Of a stretch of DNA of 64,000 nucleotides, positions 26,321-39,700 are shown in pieces. The stretch spans positions 119,518-183,517 of the forward strand of contig JAYMTL010000020.1 in the NCBI GenBank assembly GCA_036897445.1. The letters run 5' to 3'. The stretch's first letter is position 1. Each line of letters starts with the position of its first letter. This DNA comes from Pelargonium tetragonum (Eukaryota; Streptophyta; Magnoliopsida; Geraniales; Geraniaceae). The notes beneath the pieces were generated by a model, which searched no databases, was not told where the DNA came from, and saw only the letters and a program-made list of their open reading frames with translations. Both the position numbers and the translations under genes were made by a program.

Positions 26321-28845
26321 TTATAGAGGTTAAGTATTGAAATCAAAAGATTTCACCTTATTTACTAACTATTCCCTCATATGATAGATATATTGCTAAT
26401 TTTTGCTATATCGGGTTTCTATTTGAATAGGGTATAGCCCCTGACTACCCATAAGTATAAGTAGTATTAACACCTAGGAAAACCTTTTCTAGACGAGGAA
26501 ATAAAAGAATGCTATCGCACATTATGAAGCAGGCTATTTCTTTTTATTACTAAACTTTTAATAAAAGATTCCTACTGGGGGAGACTTCAGATTAACTTTA
26601 ACCTTTCTTATAATTATCTATAGGGATTGTCCTTTATTTAGGGCCTTTAACTTATAGATATTCTTAAACCAGGGTCTTATTAGGGTCCCCTCTTTCTTAA
26701 AGTTCAGTGTTTTAAGGAGCTTTGCTAGCGACCTTTACTTAATTGCACAACGAGAAAATATTCACAATTTCCGTAGAAAGGTTTTCGAAAGATATATATC
26801 AAGAATTTGTTTTATTTTATATTTATTTCATAATGAGTGCTGAGTCCGTATCACTTGAGGTCCCGATAAATAGAATTCCTTCCTACGGATCCGGGAATAA
26901 ACTAATGCCTTAGCAGATTTCGGACACGGTTTTACCTTTAGTTTTGTATTCCAGCTCCTTGAACGAAAAAGTACCTAGAAGATTTCGTAATCAAAGTTTC
27001 TTTGTGAGTGCTTATGGAAAATTGAAGGGTCTTTTTGAACAGGATTTACTAGGAAAACTCGTTAGCATATCGGTGTGCTTAGGTTCTCTCTTTAGAAAGG
27101 TGAGGAGCTGACAAAAGTAAATAGAATGAAATAGTAAGGCAGTTGAATATTTAGGGTGGCCTTCAGTAAGTTCTTTTCAGAAGCGGGTATTTTTCTAAAA
27201 AGCTCTCTTAAGAAGCTCCCGTCGGGAGGATTCCTTTGTTACAAAAACTGCGTACCTCCTTTTCTTGCGGCACCCTCGGCCTTAATTTGAATACTACTAT
27301 TCATAGTCTGGAAAACCTTGGAGATAATAAAACTAAAAGACTAGCTAAATTTAGTTGGGACTCCTTTATTTTATATAATATATTTAGAGAAAACCTTGTA
27401 TGCTTTAGACTAGGTAAACTAAGTTATAACATCCTTTTTTATCCCCGGTATCAATAAATAAAAGAAAAGATAGGGTGTAATATCCTTGGTGATACTGACT
27501 AATGAAATTCCTATTAATTAGAATACAAAATGCCTCTTGTAAAGCTCTATATACGTCTATATTATGACTACCCAGATTCTCAAAAAAGAGGTTTTTATAA
27601 TTTGCCCGGATTCTTAGACTTTTCGTTGGGTTCCTTGTATTTTATAGGGGTGCCACTACTATGTAACTTTAACTTTATGGGTATTCTCTTACTTCCAACT
27701 GTGGCAAGCCAGATCTTACAGGCACTTATTACCCTGTACTTCTAGCCAGTGCTTTAAATTATAATGCGATTTCTAAAGAATGTCTGGCGCGAGCCCTAAA
27801 GGAAGCCTCGATAAATACTAAAACAGAGCACTAAAACTGCAGTGGTTTTAAAATCTTAAAAAGAGGTTGTTTTACTACTATTACTGAAATGGATTGCGAA
27901 TTTTCTTAATAAGAATTTGGAGGCGCTGCTTTGTAGCAGATATAAAGACCGGGAAATAGATTAGAGTTGTAGAAAATTGAGCACTTAGCGAGGCTTTTTA
28001 CAAGATAAGCAGTTACTCTTTGGATGTTAACGTTTAGCTCTGAGTTCTGTGTAAGGAGTGGCTGTATAATAAGATAAAGTATTAAGGCACCAGGCATAGA
28101 CTAGGAAGAGGCTTGTGTATAACTCTTTTTGTTCTATCTAAAGCTTTTTTAACAGGAATGTAAACAAAATGAATAAAAATTCATTAGATTTGCAGCCTCT
28201 GTTAGTAAGAAATTTCATTAAGGCATTGCAATCTAGCTTTATGAGTTTAATAAAACCTTTAATAGTAAACTATTTACAAGGTACGAAAACCTATTGTTAT
28301 TTTACTCTCTTTGGTTTGTAAGTACACCCCCTTCTCAGAGTAAGATATATTTCTTTTAAATTAAACCCATAAGTACTAAAGTTTCACTACATAGTCTATT
28401 TATTCAGACTAAATAAAGCCTTTGTTTTCATAGTAGAGTCTTCCAGAGTCATAGGAGCGCTTCTACAAAATTCTCTAAGTCCCTTTACAAAAAAATTTTG
28501 TTTAATTTCAGGAACTCTATACTTTATTATAATAGAACCCCTATTAAATTAAAAATCTTCTTTATAAGCAATTCTCCGGATTACAATTACGCAAGGTTTC
28601 CCGTAAGATTCTTTACTTTGTAATAAATTGAGCTATCGTTTTTTTAGTAACTGGAAAAGGCTTTTGCTTATTAACTTACTACTTTCAATTTATATAAAAG
28701 GAATCGGGGCGGCTCCGCTTGATATAAATACTAAAGAAAGTTTGCTTGATCCTTATACTTTAAGTAAGTTCCTAAAAAGTATGTAAGTGGGTTCCTAATT
28801 ATAATCGAGAAGGCGTATTCAGACACAAAAAAGCATAATATGCTA

Positions 28846-28855
28846 CCCCCCCCCC
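28846..28855 (+). repeat. C10 homopolymer
   Basis: There are ten consecutive C residues in an AT-rich setting. This is the longest C run I saw in the window. Its length may be affected by sequencing or slippage error. Confidence 0.9.
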
Positions 28856-31221
28856 TTCTACTCTACCTATAATGTATAACTTTAAATCTACTTTTCGAGG
28901 GCGCTAAGCAAGGCTTAAGGGAAGCTTCTCTAAAAAACTATTTAGCAGAAGTATACAAGTACTCAATATGTAAAATGTAAAAAGAGTTAGGATTAGGAAT
29001 TTAGTTCCTTTATTAGGGCTGCTGGCCCGTAAAAATCTAAAGTTAGGCGGTTGCTTATTATCCTACCAGGAGTCCTTTTAAGAAGTTACTAGTGATATAA
29101 GAGGGCCTCTCTTGGTCTTATACTTTGCAGCTTTGTTCTTGGATTCTTTCTTTTTAAGTATGAAGTAAGAATAACAAATTAAGAGTTTCTACTTCATAAG
29201 TAGGGTCTACTATAAAAACTAAACAAAGAATTAAGAAATGGAAATGAATTAAGCTGCTTGATAGGACAAAGAATTTAAGTTATAGAGTTTTAACAGCTCC
29301 TTATGATAATGAGACTTTCGGATCTAGGTGTACTTGACTATTGCTAGTGCTTATACAAAACACGGGACTGTGGTCAGAACAACTTGCACCAAAGCTATAG
29401 AATTCTAGGATCGCTCAGGTTTCCTTTTATTTTCATTTTAATGGGGATCCGAGAATCGGTAGCTTATACTTAATTGTTCGTATAATTAGCTCTTTAAGCA
29501 GTGTTACAGGCCCGATGTCAATAAATAAGAAAAGCTTTGATACAAAAAAGTATCTACGGGTACTCCTAAGGTAAGGGTTCCCAGTAAATATGCATTATGT
29601 CAAGAATAGAAATTCCTTTTGATAACAACACACATGTTTTGCGATTCCCGTCGGGTAAGAAAAACCCTTTTAGATTAGAGTATAGGGGCTGAACCTTGTT
29701 TTTAGTGAAAAGCTTTAGATTTGAAATAAAGGGTATCTTTTCTTTATTGCTCGTACTGAATCCAGTAAATATGATGTGTAAGTTCCTAAGAGGAAGACTT
29801 ATTATGTAAAAGAGTTAGGGCACCGGAAGGTCTTGCAGGAAAGTCTTTTAGATAGTAAACCATACACTAATGACACCACCCACTACTTCTGAGTCTTCAG
29901 ACCCGTACCTGCACTCTTGTCTACTCTGTAGCTTTATAGCTGTACTTGTATTAGTCTTATTACCCCTTCTTATCTTAATTATAAGTATATAGTCTAACGA
30001 TATCGAGTTAAAGGAAAAACATATGAAATAAAGGCTCTAAAAGCTTCGAGTAGAACAAAAAATCTAGGGCTTCTACCAGCCGGCATAAATTTAAAAACCT
30101 CTTTTTATATGTATCTACGAACTCCTTGAGGTACCCTGGGTTTAAACCAGAGTTCTGTTAAAGCGAAATATTAGGGGTACTGCGCAAACAATTCCAAATG
30201 CGTGCACTTAATAGCTTTCTAAATCTATAAAAGTTCTTCAAAACTAAAGGGTATAACACGAGCTTACGGATAACCACTTTATTAGTATTACTAAACGGTA
30301 TCCTGTAGCTTAAAAAAAGAGAGGCACCTTATTAACTCCAACGGGAAAAGACCCTTATATCTATGAGTAGTTAAGGGTTAAAAGCAGACCTAGGGTGCCC
30401 CTGAGTAACCTATGGAAATCCATGTTTATTATGAAACCTTGTAAGCATACTTTATCTTCCTAAAACCAATTAAAAAAGAGGACGCCTGAACCCTGTCCGA
30501 TGATTACTGAGAAAAGGCTCAAAGTCGAGGGATGGAGAGTAAATATCTAAAAAATTCATAGATCAGGCCCGGGTTAACCTATAAAAGCAATCTTACTTGT
30601 TAATATTGTTAATATAAGACTCGGCGAGACTTTTTAAGTAGGTGTTAGATAGAGAATTTCCCACCCCCTATTCCATTTTTTAAAAAGAAAACCTTTTAAG
30701 GGATTTAAATTACCTTGTGTATGAATTGGTTCAGTAGTTCTAGTTAAGCAGATATGAGCCTTTTGACTTTACCTTTTTTAGTAGCTATACAGTATTTTGA
30801 CTTATAGGACATCCTATCATTCCTTTTTCTTGAAAGTCAGTCTTGATAGTTGTATTCTTGCCTGTATGTATCCTCTTTTTTGTAGGAGTACTAGGAGCTA
30901 GACTCTTCTTATAACCTATACCTCTACGCTTAAGGGCTCAAGGGAGATACCTGTACCTGTCTTCTTGTTCCCGGTACTTGTTTGTAGATAATGTTCTCTA
31001 ATGTAATAGAGATTCTTTAGTATTATCGTTATTATATCTAGTACGTAATATAATAGTTGTTTAATTGTATCCTTGTATAGATAGTTGTAATTGATTGTCT
31101 TACATTAATTGCATTACCTCTTGCCTTAGTTGCTCTTATCGTACAAAGAGGGAAGAATTTTGGGGGATAACGAGTAAATCAATCTACCCAACTGTAGTGT
31201 AACAACGGAGGGAGGGCAGTA

Positions 31222-31245
31222 TACTATTCGTTTAGTTAACCTTAC
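31222..31245 (+). repeat. Dispersed 24-base repeat, copy 1
   Basis: This stretch matches 41890-41913 at 22 of 24 positions; the shared core is GTTTAGTTAACCTTAC. Upstream both copies have a G-rich stretch (GGAGGGC here, GGGGGTC at the other). The match is only slightly better than chance for 64 kb. Confidence 0.4.
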
Positions 31246-34200
31246 ACAATAAGACCACCTACAAGTTTTAAAAACCCCGTTTCTGCTTTACTAACCCTAG
31301 TTCCCCGTTAAATGAAAGACTTTCCACCTAAAGGACTGACTTAGGCCCTATAAAAAACCCTTCAATTCACAATTTAAGTAAAGAGTTTCCCAAAGGCTTA
31401 GAAAAAGGAATGCATTTTATTAGAAATTCGTTATAAGAAGCCTCGAACTTCATTCAGAAAATCTTGCTAAATCTAAAAGAGTTAGAGGGCTTTCCTAGGC
31501 TTTATAGGAGTAAATTACTCGTTGATAGGGCTATAGTTCTAGTTCTGAAGCTACTTTACCAACTAAGAAAACTCTCCTAGGCTTTAATCTGTTTAGAATT
31601 CCTAAGCCCCCGAATACTAGAACATGAAGAACCCTTTCCTTATTGGTTAGGTTATCTTTAATTAATAAGAAAGATAGATAACTTACTTTTATTACAGAGT
31701 TTACCCTTATAAAAGACTTTTGGCTAGTAAGAGAAAGTTAAGAGTTTTTAAGTAATTAAATTCATAAGAAAGCTTATTGTTGATCGGATTTCCCTGTTCC
31801 TGATTTACTTGTTTAGATTATATTTATTAGAAATTAGTACTGAGTTTTAGTGTATATTAGTGTATGGATTCCTATAGTTTGTTTAAATGTATTCCTGATG
31901 CTCTTTGTACTTATCATTACATGAGGTTAGTGCCTTTTAATGCATAGATAAATCTTTCTTACCGAGGTATAAGGAAGGTTAACGCATTAGGGTATATTTG
32001 ATAGTACATACTTACATAAGAAGCCCTGCAACTTTACACTTACTGGAAATTAAGCTCTTTAGCTTCAATATTCTTTGTATTCTCTAAAAATCTTTCTTTA
32101 ATTATCCGGAATTGAAAACCCAGAAACATAGGAAGAACAAAACCTTTCCTAAACTCCTTTTTCTATTTATATTTACCCCGGATCTCGGGTTACCTATATT
32201 ACTATAAACATAAACTACACTTTTGGTAAAGACTTCTGATTAAAAACTAAGGACAGCCAAACCTAAAGGGAAGAATAACAAAAAAATGATTGTAAGGCTA
32301 TTTCCTTGTACTAAAAACGAGTTTGTGTACCCAGAAAATGAGTGCACTCGAGCCTTTTACATTATCTTTCTTTTATTCTAATCCTTGTTATCCCCTAAGC
32401 CTTAATACTGCGGTTTAGAATTACTTATATTACCTATTCGGGATACTAAAACAAATAGAACTAGAAGAAAGCAAATCCCTTAAACTTAAAATTTACAAAT
32501 AAAAAAGGATTAAGAACTAAAGCGAACAACCTTAAAGTTATTATCTTCGCAGTTTAGGTATTCAGTAAAGTTTTAGCTCATAAAGTGTTGGATTTACTAC
32601 ATTTATACTTGAGCTTAACTACTATGCTTTAGAATTCCTTCTTTTCAACGGGATACACAAGAAGCTCCCCTTCAGAAAGACCTTTCTTTATACTGTCTTA
32701 CAAACTATAAAACAGAAAAAAGAATTGTGAGGAAGCGCTTTGACTCAAATCGATAAGTGTTAACTTTTTTTGATATTCTAATCCAAAGACAAGACAGTAA
32801 GAGACTGAGCTACTATAGAAAAACTAACACCTAATAATTTAAGCTACTGCTTCATATTCCCGAAGCATAAGGACTCATTCTAACGGGGCACCGTAGATAC
32901 TAATCCACGTGAGTGAGAAACAGGAAAATCATCGAAAGAGTTGAGATCCCTTCCAATGTATACCAACAAAGATACATTATACACTAAAATCTTTTTCTTG
33001 AACCGACGAAATGAAATTATAAGAAACCCGTGCAAAACCAACTCAATTTATCCGCGACCTACGAAATTCAATGAAAAGAAACTTGTCGAACCTGATTAAG
33101 CAACTTAGAGTGACAAACTAAGACTTTGCTAATAGACACTGTACTAACCCAGCTGATATATACTTCATAACTTTCTAAGAAAAGAACCTATGGATTCTCT
33201 TGGAGCTATGCTAATGGAAGCTCGGTTTATTGTCTTTGTAGTTAGGACAGGATAGCCTGAATCACAGATTCTCTTTCTTTACTTGGAGGCACTTTCTACT
33301 AATGTCCTTTGAAAGTTGAGTCCTAATTATTTTACTTGGATATCTCTAAATCGAAATTGTCTTCTTTGGCAGGCAGCTATTTGTTAAAGAAAGTCCTGTA
33401 TTCTTAATCTTAGTTAAATGTACAATGTACACTGGTAGTATAAGCAAGAATTTATATGACGATTAGGCTTGTTTTCACGTGGATTCCCTTTTTTAGCTTT
33501 TCTTTTTTTATAGAGGCTTAATTCCTATTCCTACTTAGCGGTCTTAACTTAAAAGTATCCAGTAAAGTAAATAGAAAGTAATTCGATAAACTTTATTGTA
33601 TAAGGATCCAAAGTTTTCTCTCACCGAGGTAAACAATTTAAGTACATTTACGTATAGGAGTATAACAGAGTCTAAACAGCAAAGGAGTTTGGTCATTCTT
33701 TTGTAACAGGAGTTTCCTTAATGGAATCGCTGGAGTTGCTATTGCTTTACCTCCCTAAACTTATTATTAATTTCCTAATCTTGCAGAACCCGTGGTTTAC
33801 TTTTATTGTACTCATTCTGCAGCTTGACTGTACCAAACTCAAGGTTGCTTAGATTCCTAACTAGAAAGAAAGAATAAATGGAAGGAATGGAAACGAGCTT
33901 TGTTTTGGATAGTAACCTTAGTGGATATAGGTAAACTATCTTTATATTTCCCTTTTGAGAATTCCTATTGAAAGAGACTCTGATTCTCTTAAAAGTAAGT
34001 TCCTGTTTAGTCGTTTTTTAGAATAAGTAATTTAATGTATTCTTTATTTCTTTAGAATTTAAAAGTAAAAAGTAAGGAGTTTTTGGGGTTTCAAAAAAAG
34101 GTATTAAATATTATAGGGAGAGTAGTTTAACATAATTAATATTAGAATATAGGATTTGGTAGGATACTTCCTATGAGTTTTTTACTTTTCTAAGACCTAA

Positions 34201-36724
34201 AGCAACTCTTTTTTGTAGGTTTTTTAAGAAAGTTATGCTTTTATACAAAGTCTAACAGGGATTCCATTCTTGTAGCTGTCCTAAAAGTATCTGGGACCCT
34301 GAAATATAGAAGGTAAATAGAGAATAGTTAAGCTAGAAGCTCTTCTTTCTAAACCTTATGCTTGTTTTTCCTAATCCGAAAACTAGTCTAAAAGGAAGCC
34401 TTAGATATCTGACTGAAAAGGCAAATAAGGGAATCTAGGAAATCCTGACTATAAACAAATTCCACCTTACTGAGTAGCTAAAACTATAGATTAAAGAAAA
34501 CCAGATAGCAACTTCGGTACTGTTTGCTTTATATAGAGACTCACTTCAACATTTTTTAATAAAGTCTTTTGAGAAATTAAAGAATATAAGAATTCATAAG
34601 CGTAAGGGCTTTCTTTTCTATATTTATAAATTATAAAGGGGGTAAATAAGAGGAGTTAAATTAAATGACCAAACCCACTTTTTTAATTTATTAAAAGGCA
34701 GCTTAACTGACAATAAAAGGCATTCTGTATAATAAGTTGGATATTGTTTTAGTGGTTCAATCCAGGGCTTAAGAATGAAAAGAATATTTTTCTTTTAAGT
34801 TAGTTAAATAAAGCTGTTTTAGAAATAAGTTTTTTCGAATGGAAAGATATTATGAATCAAACAAAAATGACGATGTACAGCTTAAATCCTTATGTTTCTG
34901 CCTCATTTTTAAATGTGAAATAGTGAAGAGTAGACAATAAATCTAAAATCTAATTAATAAGCGACTTCTTGAAAGAGAGGTTTACCTTAACTTCTTAAGA
35001 TTTTTCTGCTGGTTATACTATACATGGCCCCATAGTTAGTTTTACAAAAAAACTTTGCTAGGAAACTTTTCTAATAATAAAGACTTTCCTCAGATTAATA
35101 GGTTTTCCGCAATAAAATAAGGGAAGGGCTCTTTAAGAGTTTTTGGCTAAAATAAAATATCCTAGGCAAGAAAATAATTATCTCTTATATAGTACGTAGG
35201 GGGGTAGAGCTTTCTATCTTCTTTTTGTTCGTGCTTTAGTTTTTATTACCCCAGATAAGCAGCTTATAGTTATAGGACATCCTACTTTAAATCAAATCTT
35301 TTAGAAAAGCACCGACTCTTTCATACCAATAAGAATCTCAACACTTTTCTATTTTATTTCTCTTGTTGAATTCGTGTTAGAGACAAAACTTCCAGGTATT
35401 TCCTTTTATTTACGTTCTACTACTACAAGGACTCTCTTTTAAAAGCTAGATTTCAGTGCGGACTATTATTTAAGAAAGAATTTCCTTATTTATAGGGCAC
35501 CTCCCTTTATTAATTTTGAGTCCGGTTCTTCGGGAATTTTAAGGATAAGGATAGAGAGCTTTGGAACCTAAAGTACTTTGTCTCTTAAAGGGGCACCCTT
35601 ACTCATTTGATTCTTATTACTGAAGTTTTACATTCTAGGGACTTGTTCCTAACTTGACAAAGATATATACTAGGTGTAGTGAGAGAGTGTAGAGTTTAAA
35701 TAGTTACCTCTTTTTAGTTTTAGAGCATTCATTAAAAGTGTTATAATCCTATTTACCAAGAACTCTGCTAGGTATTCCCGTTAAACTAGAAGGTTCCCGA
35801 TAAAGCGTTAGTAACGCGCTAAAAAATTACATCACACCAAAAAAGAAGGCTAGTACTAAACCTTAAATTCCAGGCACTCCTTTTTTGGTATATTTTACTT
35901 TTAAACATATAGAGAAGCCCCTTGATATCTTGGCAATGATGAATTTATAAGCGGTTTTTCTTGTCATTATAACTAGAGGAAGGTCCACAAGCTTACAAGG
36001 CAAGATAGGAGGGAACTTAGATTTATAGATCGGTAGAGTACTATATACAAAAAGTGTCAATACCAAGAGATTTCCATTTTATAAATTCGGAGTAATTTGA
36101 ATCAATTTTACAGCAAAACCAAGTTCAAAAGGAATCCTCTTATAAGATATAGGAAGCGGCAGGCTGTGAATAAGTCTAAAAAAGACCCAAGTATTCTATT
36201 CATTAAAAAAGCTGAGTTTAAAAGCACAAGTTAACACATATGTTACTTTTTACTATCTATAATAGAATAAAATTTGAGTTCAGAACCAAAGCTTAAAACG
36301 AGATTGAAGGAGAACAAAGCCCTTGCAGGTACAGTCTTAAGATAGGTGTAGAGAGGGCTAAGAGCTGCCCCTAAAATGAGACGCAAAAATGGGAGAGATC
36401 AGAAGACGTCGTAGTATTACCCATTTTGGAGCCAACGGGTGCTCGGTTTGAGTCTAGGATATAAGGTATGCTTTTTTGTCTTTGCAATGCCATAAAAAGA
36501 CCTAGTTGTACTAACCCCCGGATTTATTGCCTATTTTGACTTTTGTAAGATTAAAAAAAGAAATAGAAATAGAGGAATACCCTAAGGGTTCAAATCGCAT
36601 TTCATTAAAGTAGGTACTCAATACTTCATATCGACTCTTACAAACTTATTTATTTACCCGTATGCATGCAAGCTCAATTTTGTATCTTAACTTCCGCTAA
36701 CCGAGCTCCTTAAAAATCATTCTA

Positions 36725-36742
36725 TCCCAAAAATTTTTGGGA
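36725..36742. repeat. 18-base perfect palindrome
   Basis: TCCCAAAAATTTTTGGGA is self-complementary throughout. It has no association with an open frame and is close to chance expectation for an AT-rich window of this size. Confidence 0.8.
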
Positions 36743-39700
36743 AAGGCTTCCATGAACTTACAAGACAAAGCTTGCTACAGGAATTTTAGAAGCTAACCTA
36801 TCAAGTCATCGAGCTAAAGCACCCTAGTCTTAGACTAACACAAGGATTTTGTGAACCTTATAAGAATACGTATCATGATTAAAGAAGGGATATACATTCC
36901 ATACTTCCTGGATATAACAACAGAATTATGAGCTTATACTTGAAATCAGAGAACTCGTTAATTACATTACCTCGTGAGATGACAGATTACTCAGAAATTT
37001 TATATAATAAATAGGCAGACCTGATGCCGGTTACTTTTTTGAAAATAGGAGAAGGGGCCTTAATCTTTATTAGCTTGTGCCGGGAGTTTTCAGACCTTGG
37101 TTAGTCTTGCAACCGTCAATTAATTGGTTTTTAAATACCAACAAGGGAGAAGGGTGTCCGCAATTAAAGCGTTGCTCTAGGATAATACTGTCCTACTTTT
37201 CAAAAAAGGGTGCCTGCACAAAAGTCTCCCTCAAAAAGTATAATAGAGATAGGCAAAATTCTATAGCATTCGAGGAATTCCTAAGCGTACGTTTTGTTTT
37301 TAATATATTAAGTGAGCCCGCTTCTACCGAGGATTCCTAGGTTAGAAAGGGTTTCTAATTAACTTCAAAGAGCTTCCTAGACGACTTCCGGACAGAGTTT
37401 TAGGAGGACTTTGGTCTTTTACTGGGAATTATGACCGCATAAACTGAAGCTTGAGATGGAAGACAATGCACTAGAGTATGTTCCGCAGATAAGGGTATAT
37501 TATATAAGAAAAATAGCTATCATAAAGTAGGGCATTCCTTTTTTTGTAGGGTAATCCAGATAAATAAAAGAACTCCTAGTCTACTTGCCCCATAGATGAC
37601 AAATTTCGAAAATGCTATCTCTAATATCAGAGTTTTTCCTACGTTTCCTTGTTGAACAGGCTGTATTTTCTATCTTGTGTAACGGTAAATTTTTTTCTAC
37701 TATTTAAGTAATTCCTATTTCATTTTAAAAAGGAACTAAATAAGGAGCCAGATTTCCTTATAGGCAGCAGAAAGGCCTAAAAAATTTTTTACTGATTAAG
37801 TTTCTATCACGAAGAAGTTTATAAGTTCCTCGAAGCTCTTTTTGGCAATTAGAGTTGGGTTTAGGTCTTGAAGTATTAAGGTTTTACGCTTTCCTTGATT
37901 GATTATAAGGACTCAAGATGGGGGTGTTCCTTTAGGACTTTTAAAGGTTTCCCAGGCAGGGCTCTTTTCTTCTTCCTATGTTTCTAGGAGTCAACAGCTA
38001 AAATTTTAGAAACAAAGTTGTAAGTATAAACTCTGGAACTTTATTAGGGTTATCCCAGCTACGAGACGCTTTAAAACTTATGGGTATTAACCCGTTATTT
38101 TGAGAGATACCGATGGAAACCTTTTATGCAATTGAAAGCTGCTGGGATACTTGGGCATCAGGACTCAAATCTTTACTTCTGAAGTCTAGGCTTTACCGGT
38201 TTATAGTAGAGATATCCCTACTGTCTGTAGCTTCTTCTATTCTTGCCTATTACAAGGATCTCTACCTAAGTCAATTCCAAATTTGAATGAGGAAAGCATA
38301 GTATAAAAATCACGTAGATAGAATGAAGTTAAGTCCTTATTTTATAGAAAAACTAGAGTAAGTGAAAACGGTGCCCCCTTTTATTCTTATGGAACAGAGC
38401 GTAAAAACCTATAAGTTTGGAGTTGGTGCTGTATATCGGAATAGCGCTTTTTAAGGTTCAAATTAAAATAGAGGGCTTTTTTTAATTATTTCGGACATTT
38501 TATGACATAATTTACTAGAAAATTTTTATTCAGCTCAGGTTTTAAGAGGCTGCTTTAAAAGCACTTATCCTGAAGAATTACTTCTATGTATTAGCTTCCC
38601 TGTCTCAAAGCACCAGGGAATCTCGCAATATACTTTATTTAAAACTAAGGGGATCTTGCTATCTGCTGTAAAAGTTTCCTGAAAATAAGTTTAGGGGAAA
38701 TTGAAATTCCGCTTTTAAGGGTTATGTACTCGTTTTACGAAGTTTAACAAGTTAGCTCTTGATTTAGGGTCTCCTTTGCAGGACGTAAGAGTACCCAGAA
38801 TTTTCGGAGAGTTCAAGCGGGATAGAGTAAAAAAGTAAGTATTATATTCTACGAAAAAGATTCTAGATTTCAATTTGTTAACAATTTGTAGTTTGCTAGG
38901 TTTAGAGTGCAGTTTAGTCATGTCCGTAGAAAATCTTTTCTTTACCGGCAAAGTAAAGATAAGCTAAAAAAGGAATGCCGGTCTAAGGATTTACTTCCAG
39001 TTCCCTAAAATTCAGGCTATGTTTTTTTTCTTATTAATTTAATTAAGGAATGCACTAGCTTAAAGTTTTCTATGCCTTATCTAGTCCTTATAATTTCCCA
39101 CATCCCGTGGGGGTACAAAAGAAATTCCGAAACCAGGGTCCGTACGACAGAGCGCTCTGCTATTTAAAACAAGCAGAATTTGGCTGTAAATAAAGGGAAT
39201 ATCGTAAGGAAAAATTAAATAAAGAATTTCTTTATAAAAGGGAGTTTCTTTATGAAATTAGGTTTCTGAATCAACTAAGCAGTAGCATAAAGAGTTCTTA
39301 AGCGGGGTACTTACACTTTAGGGGCTTTTTCACAAGGAGTTCTTTTAACAATTCATATTTTATAATACTAAGTATTTGCAGGGATCTCTTAAAAACTTAC
39401 TAGTAAGTACTCAAACTTTTTATAGTTACAAGGGGGAAATGAAAGAGTAACTTTAAGTTTAGCAAAAATGTATTTTTAACCAGAGTTTGATCATCCAAAA
39501 GCAATCAAACCTTTTTCATTAGCTTTATACTTTATTTATAATGAGTTTCTTGCTGCTAAAATACCAGATTATGTAATTTATTTCTTAAAAAGGGGATCCC
39601 TAATAAGTAAGAAGTAGAACACAATTTTGAAGGGCTTTGTCCTAGTTTCAAGAAAAGCAATCACTTAAGGTAAACTCACTAATGCTAAACCCATGTACTT

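Larger units (their letters stand above)
23722..31200. other. Gene-free stretch with simple-sequence islands
   Basis: At 24880-25080 a TAACTA-type run gives way to pyrimidine-rich CTTCTTCTACTGCTGCTCC. At 30870-31130 there is a second TAGTTGTA-type island. Two frames in a row (27236-27457 and 27530-27745, plus strand) share no family features. No gene is supported. Confidence 0.5.

Noticed and set aside
29822-29831. ACCGGAAGGT, as near the 3' end of small-subunit rRNA
   Set aside because: An isolated ten-base match with no anti-Shine-Dalgarno end and no flanking helix.
37077-37340. 87-codon plus-strand frame
   Set aside because: It starts at a non-ATG codon, has no recognised motif, and is chance length for this composition.
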